From positions 1-59,763 of the forward strand of contig JAFGTR010000032.1 in the NCBI GenBank assembly GCA_016934055.1: 59,763 nucleotides of DNA, read 5' to 3'. Made by a program: the position numbers and the translations under genes. This stretch comes from Bacteroidales bacterium. Its GTDB lineage: Bacteria; Bacteroidota; Bacteroidia; Bacteroidales; UBA10428. How positions within the stretch are numbered: position 1 is the first letter of the stretch; each line of letters starts with the position of its first letter. This document shows, piece by piece, positions 27,191 through 37,500 of this stretch. The notes under the pieces are model-generated. The model made no database searches. It was not told where the DNA came from and worked only from the letters and a program-made list of their open reading frames with translations.

Positions 27191-28849
27191 ATGAAAAAAG
27201 AACTTGTTGTACCTGTGTTGTTGTGCTTATTTCTTTCAGGAGTGAATTCACAATCTTTTGATTATACGAAGTTGCCATTTGATATGCCCGTGGTTGACAT
27301 CCCGCACTTCAGGCCTGATACGTATAATATCGTCAACTATGGCGCCATTCCGGGTGGTGTTGTTCTGAACACAAAGGCCATAACTTCGGCCATGGTGGCA
27401 TGCCATCAGGCCGGTGGTGGCGTGGTTGTTATACCGCCGGGGATTTGGCTTACAGGACCTGTTCAATTAAAAAGCAATGTTAACCTGCACCTTAAGAAAG
27501 GTTGTCTGCTGCTTTTCAGCCGCAATATTGATGATTACCCGCTTATTCAGACTGTTTACGAAGGATCGGAAAGGGTGCGCTGTGCTTCACCCGTTTCAGG
27601 GCATAATCTGGAAAACATAGCCATAACGGGAGAAGGCATAATTGACGGATCGGGTGATGCGTGGAGGCCTGTAAAAAAATCGAAGCTTACGGCAGGTCAA
27701 TGGAAAAAACTTGTGCATTCCGGCGGTGTTTTGGATAAGGCAGGTCGCATATGGTATCCCAGTGAAAAATCGCTGCTCGGGAATACATTGTCTTATAGTG
27801 AAATGAAGTCAAGATCCGGCGTACAGGATTATGAGGATATCAAAGATGCATTGCGGCCCGTATTGCTCAGCCTTATACAATGCAATAAGATCCTGCTTGA
27901 TGGGCCGACATTTCAGAATTCACCAGCCTGGAATCTTCATCCGCTGATGTGTGAAAACATGACCATTCGCAATATTGAAGTAAGAAATCCCTGGTATGCA
28001 CAAAACGGAGACGGACTTGACCTTGAGTCATGCCGTTATTGTGTTGTTGAGAATTGCAGTTTTGATGTGGGTGATGATGCAATCTGTATAAAATCGGGGA
28101 GGGACAAGGCCGGTCGTGAAAGAGGCATACCTACCGAGTATGTTGTTATCAATGATTGTATCGTTTATCATGGTCACGGCGGATTTGTTGTCGGCAGTGA
28201 AATGTCTGGCGGAGTCCGGAATATTTATGTGTCCCATTGCCTCTTTATGGGCACAGATATCGGGCTGCGCTTTAAAAGTACAAGAGGAAGAGGGGGAATA
28301 GTGGAGAACATATATATGAACCACATTTATATGACAGATATTCCTGCACAGGCTGTTTCATTTAATCTCTTTTACGGCGGACAGGCACCAATACCCGATG
28401 AGGAGGATGATGAAAAGCATGAACAGGAAGCTGCAATACCACCGGTTTCAGAAGAGACTCCGCAATTCAGGAATTTCTATTTCTCTGACATTGTCTGTAA
28501 AGGCGCAGCGCAGGCATTACTGATGCGTGGGCTGCCCGAAATGAAAATCAGCAATATTCAGTTTAAGAATTTCCTTGCTGTTGCTGAAAAGGGGATTACC
28601 TGCATTGATGCTGAACAGGTGAACTTCAAAAAACTGGAAGTGATCACAAAGGCCGGTCCGGTCTTTGACTTATATAATTGCAGTATTGTTAACATTAAAT
28701 CTGTGAAGTATGCTGAAGGGACAGACGTATTTGCAAATATAAGGGGAAAAGAAACAAAACAGATTAAGATTGACGGTGTTGATCTTGCGAAATCTAAGAA
28801 AGGGATAATAAAAGGCGATGAGGTAGGTTATGAGGTTTTGGAGGAGTGA
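27191..28849 (+). CDS. Glycoside hydrolase family 28 (polygalacturonase-like)
   Basis: The product is 552 aa with a signal peptide (residues 1-~20). The N-terminus carries the YNIVNYGA..G...T.AI..A...C...GGG.VV.PPG pattern typical of GH28 and related pectin enzymes. The catalytic set is present: N272-G-D274 (NTD-type), the paired D295/D296 (VGDDAICIKSG), H327/H329 in HGHGGF and R360-F-K362 (RIK-type), all inside a right-handed beta-helix. It should hydrolyse alpha-1,4-galacturonide or rhamnogalacturonan-type linkages in the periplasm. An acidic insert (PDEEDDEKHEQE) lies near residue 400. No other pectin genes adjoin it, and the SusC/D pair is 9 kb away. Confidence 0.92.
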   Translation: MKKELVVPVLLCLFLSGVNSQSFDYTKLPFDMPVVDIPHFRPDTYNIVNYGAIPGGVVLNTKAITSAMVACHQAGGGVVVIPPGIWLTGPVQLKSNVNLHLKKGCLLLFSRNIDDYPLIQTVYEGSERVRCASPVSGHNLENIAITGEGIIDGSGDAWRPVKKSKLTAGQWKKLVHSGGVLDKAGRIWYPSEKSLLGNTLSYSEMKSRSGVQDYEDIKDALRPVLLSLIQCNKILLDGPTFQNSPAWNLHPLMCENMTIRNIEVRNPWYAQNGDGLDLESCRYCVVENCSFDVGDDAICIKSGRDKAGRERGIPTEYVVINDCIVYHGHGGFVVGSEMSGGVRNIYVSHCLFMGTDIGLRFKSTRGRGGIVENIYMNHIYMTDIPAQAVSFNLFYGGQAPIPDEEDDEKHEQEAAIPPVSEETPQFRNFYFSDIVCKGAAQALLMRGLPEMKISNIQFKNFLAVAEKGITCIDAEQVNFKKLEVITKAGPVFDLYNCSIVNIKSVKYAEGTDVFANIRGKETKQIKIDGVDLAKSKKGIIKGDEVGYEVLEE

Positions 28850-28889
28850 GCTTTTGATATTCTCTTAACAATTAACATCTTACCGGTGC

Positions 28890-29104
28890 GTCATTGTAAG
28901 GAGCGCCACTGTAATGATTAAGTTTGTTGCACAATGAATGAGCGCGACACGGCAATCGGTTAGCAGAAGCTAAACACAGCAAATAACCAATCTATGCTTT
29001 AAGCTACTTTTTTTATACCTTTTGCTCTTTCGATCCGATTGCCACGCCATGCGTAATCATCTTTTTTCAATTCCCTTTATCCGGGGTGCATGGCTCGCAA
29101 TGAC
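28890..29104. repeat. MITE-like inverted-repeat element
   Basis: The element begins GTCATTGTAAGGAGCG and ends GGCTCGCAATGAC, so the termini are inverted. A second, inner pair (CGGCAATCGG and CCGATTGCC) is also inverted. GTCATTGCGAG...GGCAATC-type ends are common on small non-coding repeats in bacterial genomes. No open frame of note lies inside. It occupies most of the 365-base gap between the GH28 gene and the convergent T9SS gene. Confidence 0.6.
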
Positions 29105-29214
29105 CCGCTGATTGGGCGTTGTATTATTATAAGGCTTGCTAAAATCGTTATCACAATAACACATCAGACTGTTATACAAATAATTTCTGAATCAGTACCA
29201 CCGGATTTTCTGTC

Positions 29215-30432
29215 CTATTCCAGAAGAACCTTTTCTGTTACGCTATAATTGTCATTACGGATATTGATAAAATACCATCCCGTTGCCAGGCCTGTGACCG
29301 GTATAGAAATTTCCTCCTGCCTTGTGATAATGTTTTTTAATATCCTGCCATCCATTCTGCAGAGTGTAACAGTATACTGCTCATTTCCCGGTGCGCTTAT
29401 ACGTATCATTTCTTTTGCCGGATTTGGCCAGATTGAAATCAAATCCCGGGAAATGACAGCATTGTTTGAGATTACAGGTATCTCACTTCCTGGAATGCCG
29501 TCCCATCCGGCCAGCCGGGCAAACATCCACCATGTTGCCATACCTTTCAAAACACAGTGCAATTTCGAATTATCGGAATGAGCACAGCTGCTGCATGAAC
29601 TGTTGATCAGCGCAAGCGTGTCATCGGGATTGGCAGCAAGCCATTCGTTGCCCCAGTTTCCCCGGCCTCCGCCTGCGAGGTTATATGATATATCATCATC
29701 CAGTTGATGTTCGCCTGTATAATTACCATCTGTGTCTCCATCGCCAAAGTATTCACTGTCAGGATTCCAGCTTTCAATATCGTTAAAATCAAACAATATC
29801 CGGTTCTTTGTTTTACAATGATTACGGATCTGCTGATTGGCATTGTGAGTCCACTCACATTTATCACCGTTATTGGCATGACCGGTCATGTAAACAAAAT
29901 ACACATCAGTACCCGGATCAGTTCCGCCAGGCCCGTATTTGTCAACCAGCGAATCCATCCGCTGAAGGTAATATTCAATATTATGGCTATAAATATCGCA
30001 CCATGAGTACATGATGACATTACAATCGGGATGATCCTGCAGATATTGCTTAACCGAAGGATACCATTGTTCTTCATGGCTGAGGTCATAGATCAGCTCT
30101 CCATCATCACAGTAACCACAGCCTTCAAACAAATGAAGCGTGCCGTCGTCTCCATTATGGCTGTACTGATACGGGCCGTCTGCATAAAACGATTCAATGG
30201 CATTCAGTCCTGATGTGATTTGTCCTCCATGTGATGTATGACCATATCCTACATGCAGTATTTCTTTAGCCCGGTTGATCCATTCCACAGGCACTTTGTC
30301 AGGTTCTGTGCAGTGGTGGTCAATAATCAGTGGTTGTTGTGAAAGCAAATTCCCGCAATGAACAAATAAAAAAAGCCCTGATATCATCATGGATATTGCC
30401 TTTATCCAGGGTGTGTAAACATTTGTTTTCAT
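29215..30432 (-). CDS. T9SS-secreted protein with a conserved GHTSHG motif, family unknown
   Basis: The product is 405 aa: signal peptide to about residue 32, a globular region of ~290 residues, then a type A T9SS sorting domain from about residue 330 (ISIWPNPAKEMI). The globular part contains HVGYGHTSHGGQITSG near residue 60, a CGYCDD pair, VYFVYMTGHAN and ILFDFNDIE. The alternation of predicted strands and helices resembles an SGNH-type alpha/beta hydrolase fold, with the serine of GHTSHG as a possible nucleophile, but this is inference. I recall similar GHTSHG proteins in other secreted bacterial proteins, annotated only as hypothetical. Confidence 0.72.
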   Translation of the reverse strand: MKTNVYTPWIKAISMMISGLFLFVHCGNLLSQQPLIIDHHCTEPDKVPVEWINRAKEILHVGYGHTSHGGQITSGLNAIESFYADGPYQYSHNGDDGTLHLFEGCGYCDDGELIYDLSHEEQWYPSVKQYLQDHPDCNVIMYSWCDIYSHNIEYYLQRMDSLVDKYGPGGTDPGTDVYFVYMTGHANNGDKCEWTHNANQQIRNHCKTKNRILFDFNDIESWNPDSEYFGDGDTDGNYTGEHQLDDDISYNLAGGGRGNWGNEWLAANPDDTLALINSSCSSCAHSDNSKLHCVLKGMATWWMFARLAGWDGIPGSEIPVISNNAVISRDLISIWPNPAKEMIRISAPGNEQYTVTLCRMDGRILKNIITRQEEISIPVTGLATGWYFINIRNDNYSVTEKVLLE

Positions 30433-30628
30433 GGTAAGGGTGTTTTTTGTTTGATTTATTAATAACGGTTTATAACTTTATATTATTAACGGGAGAATTT
30501 TCGGATAAACAATGAAAAATTTTTCTAAATAAAACAGCAGGTATTACATAATTATAACAGATTGTGTTTTACTTTATACGAAAAAAAGGAAAAAAGTATA
30601 CAAAAAATTGACATTCAGGAATCAATGC

Positions 30629-30704
30629 CGTTAAGTTAAGGATTTTTTTTGTCCTCTCACGCGCCCTCTCCAAGAGAGGGACATAATTATGTCTTAACTT
30701 AACG
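30629..30704. repeat. Nested hairpin upstream of the flavodoxin gene
   Basis: Outer arms CGTTAAGTTAAG and CTTAACTTAACG are perfect 12-base inverted repeats. Inside is a second perfect hairpin, CCCTCTC/GAGAGGG (30664-30680). The rest of the 30433-30809 gap is AT-rich with no recognised gene. Confidence 0.65.
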
Positions 30705-30754
30705 ATATTGAATAAAGAATATGCATTAATTTTTATCTGCCTGAATATAAGATC

Positions 30755-30762
30755 TATGTTTG
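30755..30762 (+). promoter_or_regulatory. Bacteroidetes -7 box (TATGTTTG)
   Basis: TATGTTTG matches TAnnTTTG and sits 48 bases before the flavodoxin-domain ATG. It lies just downstream of the nested hairpin, so the hairpin would be upstream of the transcript. Confidence 0.45.
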
Positions 30763-30809
30763 TTGGTTGATAAAATTATATAGCAGCATACAGGAATTAA
30801 ACCAAATGC

Positions 30810-31331
30810 ATGAATAAAAAGACTCTTATCGCATATGCCGGCAATTATGATTCTACCAAAGAGATAGCGGAGCACATTGCTGGAATTATCTCTGAGATGG
30901 GCGCAGATGTTGAAGTGCAGAGTGTAGAAGATACCCGGAATATGGAATCATATGATAACCTGATCATCGGGAGCGCAACACGTATGGATAAACTGCTGGG
31001 AAAGACAATGAGATTTGCCCGCAGGCGTGCGGAACAGATCCGTAAAAAGACCACTGCTTATTTTGTTACCTGTCTTACCATGAAAAATGATACGCCTGAG
31101 AACAGGGAAAAGGCCAGGTCTTTTCTTGAACCCTTATGCCAGATTAAAAAGCCTGTGAGTATGGGTTTGTTTGGTGGTAAACTGGAATATAATAAAGTTG
31201 GTTTCCTGGGGAAAACTTTATCCCGTCAGGATAAAACAGGATCACTGGCTGAAGGTGATTTTCGGAACTGGGAACAGATTTCGGCATGGGCCAGGGAGGT
31301 AGGGCGTATTTTTGTTGATGATAAATGTTGA
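30810..31331 (+). CDS. Flavodoxin-domain protein (HemG/protoporphyrinogen oxidase-like)
   Basis: The product is 173 aa with a flavodoxin-like fold. The FMN phosphate loop AYAGNYDSTKEIAEHI (residues 8-23) resembles the AYxSxxGST of menaquinone-dependent protoporphyrinogen oxidase HemG, with Asp replacing the usual Gly. YDNLIIGSATRM near residue 50 is the second FMN loop, and FVTCLTM near 85 is the third. HemG-like proteins oxidise protoporphyrinogen IX during haem synthesis, but many Bacteroidetes copies are uncharacterised flavodoxins. No haem genes are adjacent, so the substrate remains open. Confidence 0.82.
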   Translation: MNKKTLIAYAGNYDSTKEIAEHIAGIISEMGADVEVQSVEDTRNMESYDNLIIGSATRMDKLLGKTMRFARRRAEQIRKKTTAYFVTCLTMKNDTPENREKARSFLEPLCQIKKPVSMGLFGGKLEYNKVGFLGKTLSRQDKTGSLAEGDFRNWEQISAWAREVGRIFVDDKC

Positions 31332-31334
31332 AAA

Positions 31335-31417
31335 AACACTGACAGGTTAATAGCCGGTAAACACTGACAGGTTTGGAAAACACTGTCAGGTTAATAGCAG
31401 GTAAACACTGACAGGTT
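31335..31417. repeat. Four copies of a 14-base repeat in a 44-base tandem
   Basis: AACACTGACAGGTT occurs at 31335, 31360 and 31404, with a one-base variant (AACACTGTCAGGTT) at 31379. The spacings of 25, 19 and 25 bases show a 44-base unit duplicated once. It lies between the flavodoxin stop and the macroglobulin gene, in non-coding DNA. Confidence 0.75.
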
Positions 31418-31535
31418 GGTATAAAAAATGACTGCCGTTTATGGAATTTCAGGGATGGTTGCATCTTTTATATAAAAAACAGATTTCTTAAAAGCGAAAT
31501 CAGTTTTCGGTATTCACAACGATTAATATTCAGCC

Positions 31536-34500
31536 ATGATGAAACTTATTACAACAGCGTTTATGACCCTGGCTCTGATAGTGGGGGCCTTAGGCATAAT
31601 AAACCATCAAATACAGCAGCCCGTGAAAGAACATGATTATACTTTATCCTGGAGAAAAGTGCAGGCTTTTGAGGACCAGGGCTTACCGGAATCGGCGTTA
31701 ACCATCGTTAATGAGATCTATGCCGCAGCCAGATCGGAAAACAATGCCCGGCAGATTGTAAAGGCCGTAATCTATAGAATGAAATTCACCCAATACAAAG
31801 AGGAGGATGCATTTGTAAAGAATCTGGCCGGCCTTGAAGACGAGATAAGAACGGCAGATTTTCCGGCAAAACCATTATTGCATTCAATGCTGGCCGAGTA
31901 TTACTGGGTTTATTACCAAAATAACCGGTACCGGTTCAGTGACAGAACACGTACTGTTGATTTTGACAATAATGATATTGCCACATGGGATCTTGAGAAA
32001 ATTGTGGAGGCAACTATCAGAAATTTTCAGCTGTCACTTAAAGATGCTGATCGCATAAAAAACGTCAAAATTGACCATTATGATGAGATCCTGGAGAAAG
32101 GCAATAGCAAAGGGAGGTCATGTCGTCCGACGTTATATGATTTCCTGGCCCATCGTGCAGTTGATTTTTATATGGGAGAAGAACCGGCCCTTATCCGGCC
32201 TGCCTTTGTGTTTACCATCAACGATGCAGCCTATATAAAAGATGCAGAGGCATTCTGCCGGTTGAACATCACAACAAAGGATACACTCTCTTATAAATAT
32301 TATGCCCTGAAAATCCTGCAGGAGCTTATCCGTTTCCATCTTGATGATGAGGACAAGGAGGCATTGGTGGATGTGGACCTCAAAAGGCTGCAATTTGTCA
32401 ATCAGCATCTTACACTGCCCAATAAACCGGATTTGTATCTCGATGCCCTGAAACGGCTTGAGCAAAAAGCTTTGCATACGCCTGTTTCAACCCGTGTGAC
32501 ATATCGTATAGCTGAAATATGGCTGGAAAAGGGTGGACAATATAATCCCCTGCAATCTGATGATCACAAATGGGACCTTAAAACGGCATGGGATATTTGT
32601 GACAATGCCATCAACCGTTTTCCGGGTTCAGATGGTGCAAAAATGGCTTATAACCTTCAGCAGGACATTAGGCGAAAGAGTCTGTCAGCCGTAATTGAAA
32701 AAATTAATTTGCCAGGCATTCCCTTCCGTGCCCTGGTCACTTATAAAAACTTCACCGCATTGCATTGGAAAGCTGTGAAAGTTACCAGGGACGAGGTGTT
32801 GGCAGAACGTAAGAGGTGGCTGAAAAATTATGATGTTGACAGGGAAGAGAAGTTTCTCATGCATTTCCTGCCCCGGCCGGCAGAAAAGGCAGGTTCTGTT
32901 ATACTGCCTGATGACGGCGATTTCCAGCAACACAGAGTGGAAATTGCTTTAGATGGGCTGCCTTATGGCGATTACATGATTATTTTCAGTCCCGGTTCTG
33001 ATTTTTCAATATCGGGCAACACAATTGCCTATGCTTTTACCACGATCTCTAACCTCAGTTACATCCACCGCAACCTCGATGATGGCAGTACCGAATTGTT
33101 CGTGCTTAACAGGACAACAGGGAAGCCGGTTCCCGGAGCCGGTATAAATGTATTATCAAGGATATATAACAGGAGGTCAGGAGGATATGATTTTTCTGAA
33201 AGTGCATCGTTGGTTGCGGATGCCAATGGTTTCTGTAAAATTCCTTTTATGCAGGAAAGAACATCGGATCGTTATTACTATCTCGTTTTTGAAATAACCA
33301 CAGGAAAGGACAGAATCAGAACTGATGATGTTGATAGCTATTATAATGATGGTCAGATAGCGCAGCATGCATACCGGAAGTCTCCCTCTTTAACCCGTAC
33401 TGTTTTCTTTCTTGACCGGTCAATTTACAGGCCGGGACAAACATTGTATTTCAAAGGACTGGTTTATTCCTCTGATAGTAAAAATGCACAGATTGTTCCG
33501 GGGAAGAAATATACCGTTACCTTATATGATGTTAATCACCAGGTGGTTGACAAAAGGGACGTTACGACAAACGAATATGGCACTTTCAATGGTACTTTCA
33601 CGACACCTTCATCAGGGCTTACCGGACAGATGCGCCTTCAGATTAACGATCAAAGGTCAAGCAGTGCATATTTTTCTGTTGAGGAATATAAGAGACCAAA
33701 ATTTGAGGTACGCTTTGAACCTGTCAGGGGAAGCTTCAGGCTGGGTGAGATCATCAACATTACAGGTCTTGCTCAGGCTTATTCAGGTGCCAACATTGAC
33801 GGTGCTGAGGTAAAATACCGTATCGTGCGGCGGGCCCGGTTCCCCTGGTGGTGGTGGTACCGGTATTCATACTATCCTTCATCGCCTGAGATGGAAATTG
33901 AAAGCGGAACGATAAGCACCGATGCTGAAGGAAAGTTTAGCATTGATTTCAGGGCCGTACCCGATGAAAGTGTTGATAAAAAATCAGATCCGACATTCAC
34001 ATATTCGGTTTATGCTGATGTGACCGATATTAACGGTGAAACACACAGCGGGCAGACTTCCGTAAGTGTCGGGTATAAATCTCTTGTGCTTGGTGTGGCC
34101 ATTGATGATCTTGACAAGCGTGATGAAGATATCGGTAAAAGGAAATTCGGGATTATCACCAACAACCTGGCAGGGGAATTTGAACCGGCTGCCGGGACAA
34201 TAAAAATATGGCGGTTAAAAAATCCCGAAAGAGCCTTCCGTGAAAGGATGTGGACCCGGCCCGACAAGGCGGTAATGACACAAAAGGAATTTTATGATCT
34301 TTTCCCTCATGATCCGTTTGTTGACGAAAACAATTTCTACAAATGGGAAAAAGAAAAAGAAACATTCAGCCTGAACTTCAATTCTTCGGCAACAAAAGAA
34401 TTTTCGATTCCTGATATGGTTCACTGGGTCCAGGGCAAATACCTGTTGGAGATTGCATGCAAAGACCGTTATGAACAGCCTGTGAGGGAGGTTGTATATT

Positions 34501-37500
34501 TTGACATCCTTGACTCCGGGGATAAAAAAATGGCCTTTCCGGCCGTACATCATTTCAAACCTGTGAAAACCACCGCCGAACCGGGTGAAAAGGCCGTATT
34601 CGTGGCCGGCAGTTCAGAAAGAGCTTATGCCCTTTATGAAGTGGAACAGGATGGCCGTATTATGGACAGGCAAAAAATCATAGTGGATAATGAAAAGCGA
34701 TTGTTTGAGATTCCCATAAAAGAGGAATACAGGGGGAATATAACAGTTCATTACACTTTCGTTAAAGACAGCCGTCTCTATTCTGAGAGTGCTGCTGTTA
34801 ATATTCCGTACACCAATAAACAGTTGGATATACAGTTTGAATCTTTCCGCGACAGGTTACAACCCGGTCAGCAGGAGCAATGGAAAATAAAAATAAACGG
34901 GAGCAGAGCTGAAAAAGTTATGGCCGAGATGGTGGCAACGCTTTATGATGCTTCGCTGGATATTTTCAGGCCTCACAGCTGGTCTGCAGGTTTTTACAGT
35001 ACCATATATGGCCGCTTGTCCTGGAGCAGCAGCAACGGATTTGAACAGGTCTCTTTCAGAAATCATGAAAAAGACTGGAATGACTTTAAAATAAAGGAAT
35101 ACGAAGGATATGACTATGATGATCTGAACTGGTTTGGACTGGTATTTTATCATTTATACAAGGAACATATGGAACTGGCTGAGTCAGCGGTGATGGGATA
35201 CGCTGTTGATAAATTTGCTTCTGTTAAAAGTGCACCCCGTGTAAAAGCCACTGCAATGTCTGACAAGAAAGATTTAATGATGATGGATGCCGTAATGGCT
35301 GATGGAGAGGAACAGATAACATCAGGGATTGAGGAACAGCCTCCTGTGACAGAACAACCCGGGCCGGATATGGGCGATATAAAAATTCGCAGGAATTTCA
35401 ATGAAACGGCCTTTTTTTACCCTGTGCTTCAAACTGATGAATCCGGGGATATTGTGATTAATTTCACCATGCCTGAAGCATTAACGCGGTGGAAAATGCT
35501 GGGATTTGCCCATACAAAGGATCTGGCCTCCGGCAGCATCGTAAAAGAACTTGTTACTCAGAAGAATCTCATGGTTGTTCCCAACCAACCCCGGTTTTTC
35601 AGGGAAAATGACAGGATGTTCTTTTCAGCCAAGATATCCGGTCTGGTTGATCATGAACTTACAGGTGTGGTACAACTGGAATTTTTCGATGCCCTTACGA
35701 TGAAACCAATAAATGCCCTGATGAAGAATGCCGGTGATACCAGGTCATTTGCCATCGAAGCAAAACAGAGCACTAATGTGGAATGGGCTATTGAGATACC
35801 CGAGGGCATTCAGGCCATTGCATACAGGATCAGGGCTAAAGCGGGTAATTTCTCTGACGGCGAGGAGATGATACTGCCTGTTGTCACCAACCGTATGATG
35901 GTCACTGAAACACTTCCCCTTCCTGTTCGCGGCAGGCAGAGCAGAACTTTCAGGCTTGATAAGCTGGCCGACAATGTTTCCACGACACTGCGGCATCATC
36001 GTTTCACACTTGAATTTACCTCAAATCCGGCATGGTATGCCTTACAGGCCCTTCCTTACCTGATGGAGTATCCTTATGAGTGCACTGAGCAGACCTTTTC
36101 GCGTTTTTATGCAAATTCCACAGCGTCGCATATTGCCAATGCCAATCCCGGGATAAAAAGGGTATTTGACACCTGGGCTACCATTCAGCCCGATGCCCTG
36201 CTTTCGAACCTTGAGAAGAACCAGGAACTTAAATCAGCTCTTCTGGAAGAAACGCCATGGGTGTTGAATGCAAAAGATGAAAGTCAGCGCAAGCGAAATG
36301 TGGCCCTCCTGTTTGATCTTAACCGTATGGCCAATGAGCAGGAACGTGCCCTTAAAAAAATACTGGATGCCCAGCTTGGGAACGGAGGTTTTTCATGGTT
36401 TCCCGGATTGCCCGACGACCGTTATATCACGCAGCATATTGTGGCGGGTCTGGGCCACCTTGATGGGATGGGTGTGAAAAGTATCCGGGATGAAAACCTT
36501 ACATGGAGAATGGTTCAACAGGCATTGCGGTATATGGACCGGGAAATGCAGGATCATTATGAGCAACTCAAAGCACAGGCTAAAAAAGGATACATAAAAC
36601 TTGAAGAGAATCACCTTGATTATATTGAGATTCATTATCTGTATACACGCAGTTACTTTAAAGATATAGAAACAGAAAGTGACTGCAGGGAAGGATTTGA
36701 TTATTTTATGCAGCAGGCGAAGAAATACTGGCTGCAAAATGATATTTATATGCAGGGGATGATGGCGCTGGCCTTGCACAGAACTGGCAACGGAGAAATT
36801 CCGGCTGCCATAATCAGGTCGCTTAACGAACGGGCTTTGCATTCCGATGAGATGGGCATGACCTGGAAGACAGACCGGGGGTATTTCTGGTACCAGGCTC
36901 CGATAGAGACGCAGGCCCTTATGGTAGAAGTGTATGATGAGGTGGCAGGTGACATGAAAGCGGTGGAAGACCTGAAAACATGGTTGCTCAAGCAAAAGCA
37001 GACGCAGGACTGGCGGACGACCAAAGCGACATCGGAAGCATGTTATGCTTTGCTTCGCAGGGGCAGTGATGTGCTGTTGACAGATTCCCTGGCAGAAATC
37101 ATCATCGGCAAGGAGAAAGTGGATCCTTTTAGCCGGCCGGATACAAGGGTTGAAGCCGGCACCGGTTATTTTAAAACAGCATGGACAGCTCCGGAGATCA
37201 GTCCCGAAATGGGCAATGTCACAGTAAAAAATAATAATGATGGTGTAGCCTGGGGGGCCATATACTGGCAATATTTTGAGCAACTCGATAAGATAACACC
37301 CGCTGAAACACCGTTAAAACTTAAGAAGCAGCTGTTTCTCCGGCAAAATACTGACAGGGGTCCGGTTATCACACCGGTAAATGAAAAGACAGTTTTGCAT
37401 GTGGGTGATATGATAAAAGTAAGGATTGAGCTGCGTGTTGACAGGACTATGGAATATGTCCATCTGAAAGATATGCGGGCCGCGGCATTTGAACCTGTTG

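Noticed and set aside
36393..37283. 296-codon minus-strand frame inside the macroglobulin gene
   Set aside because: It is long but antisense to a well-supported domain, and the His/Cys/Pro-rich translation is a codon-usage shadow.
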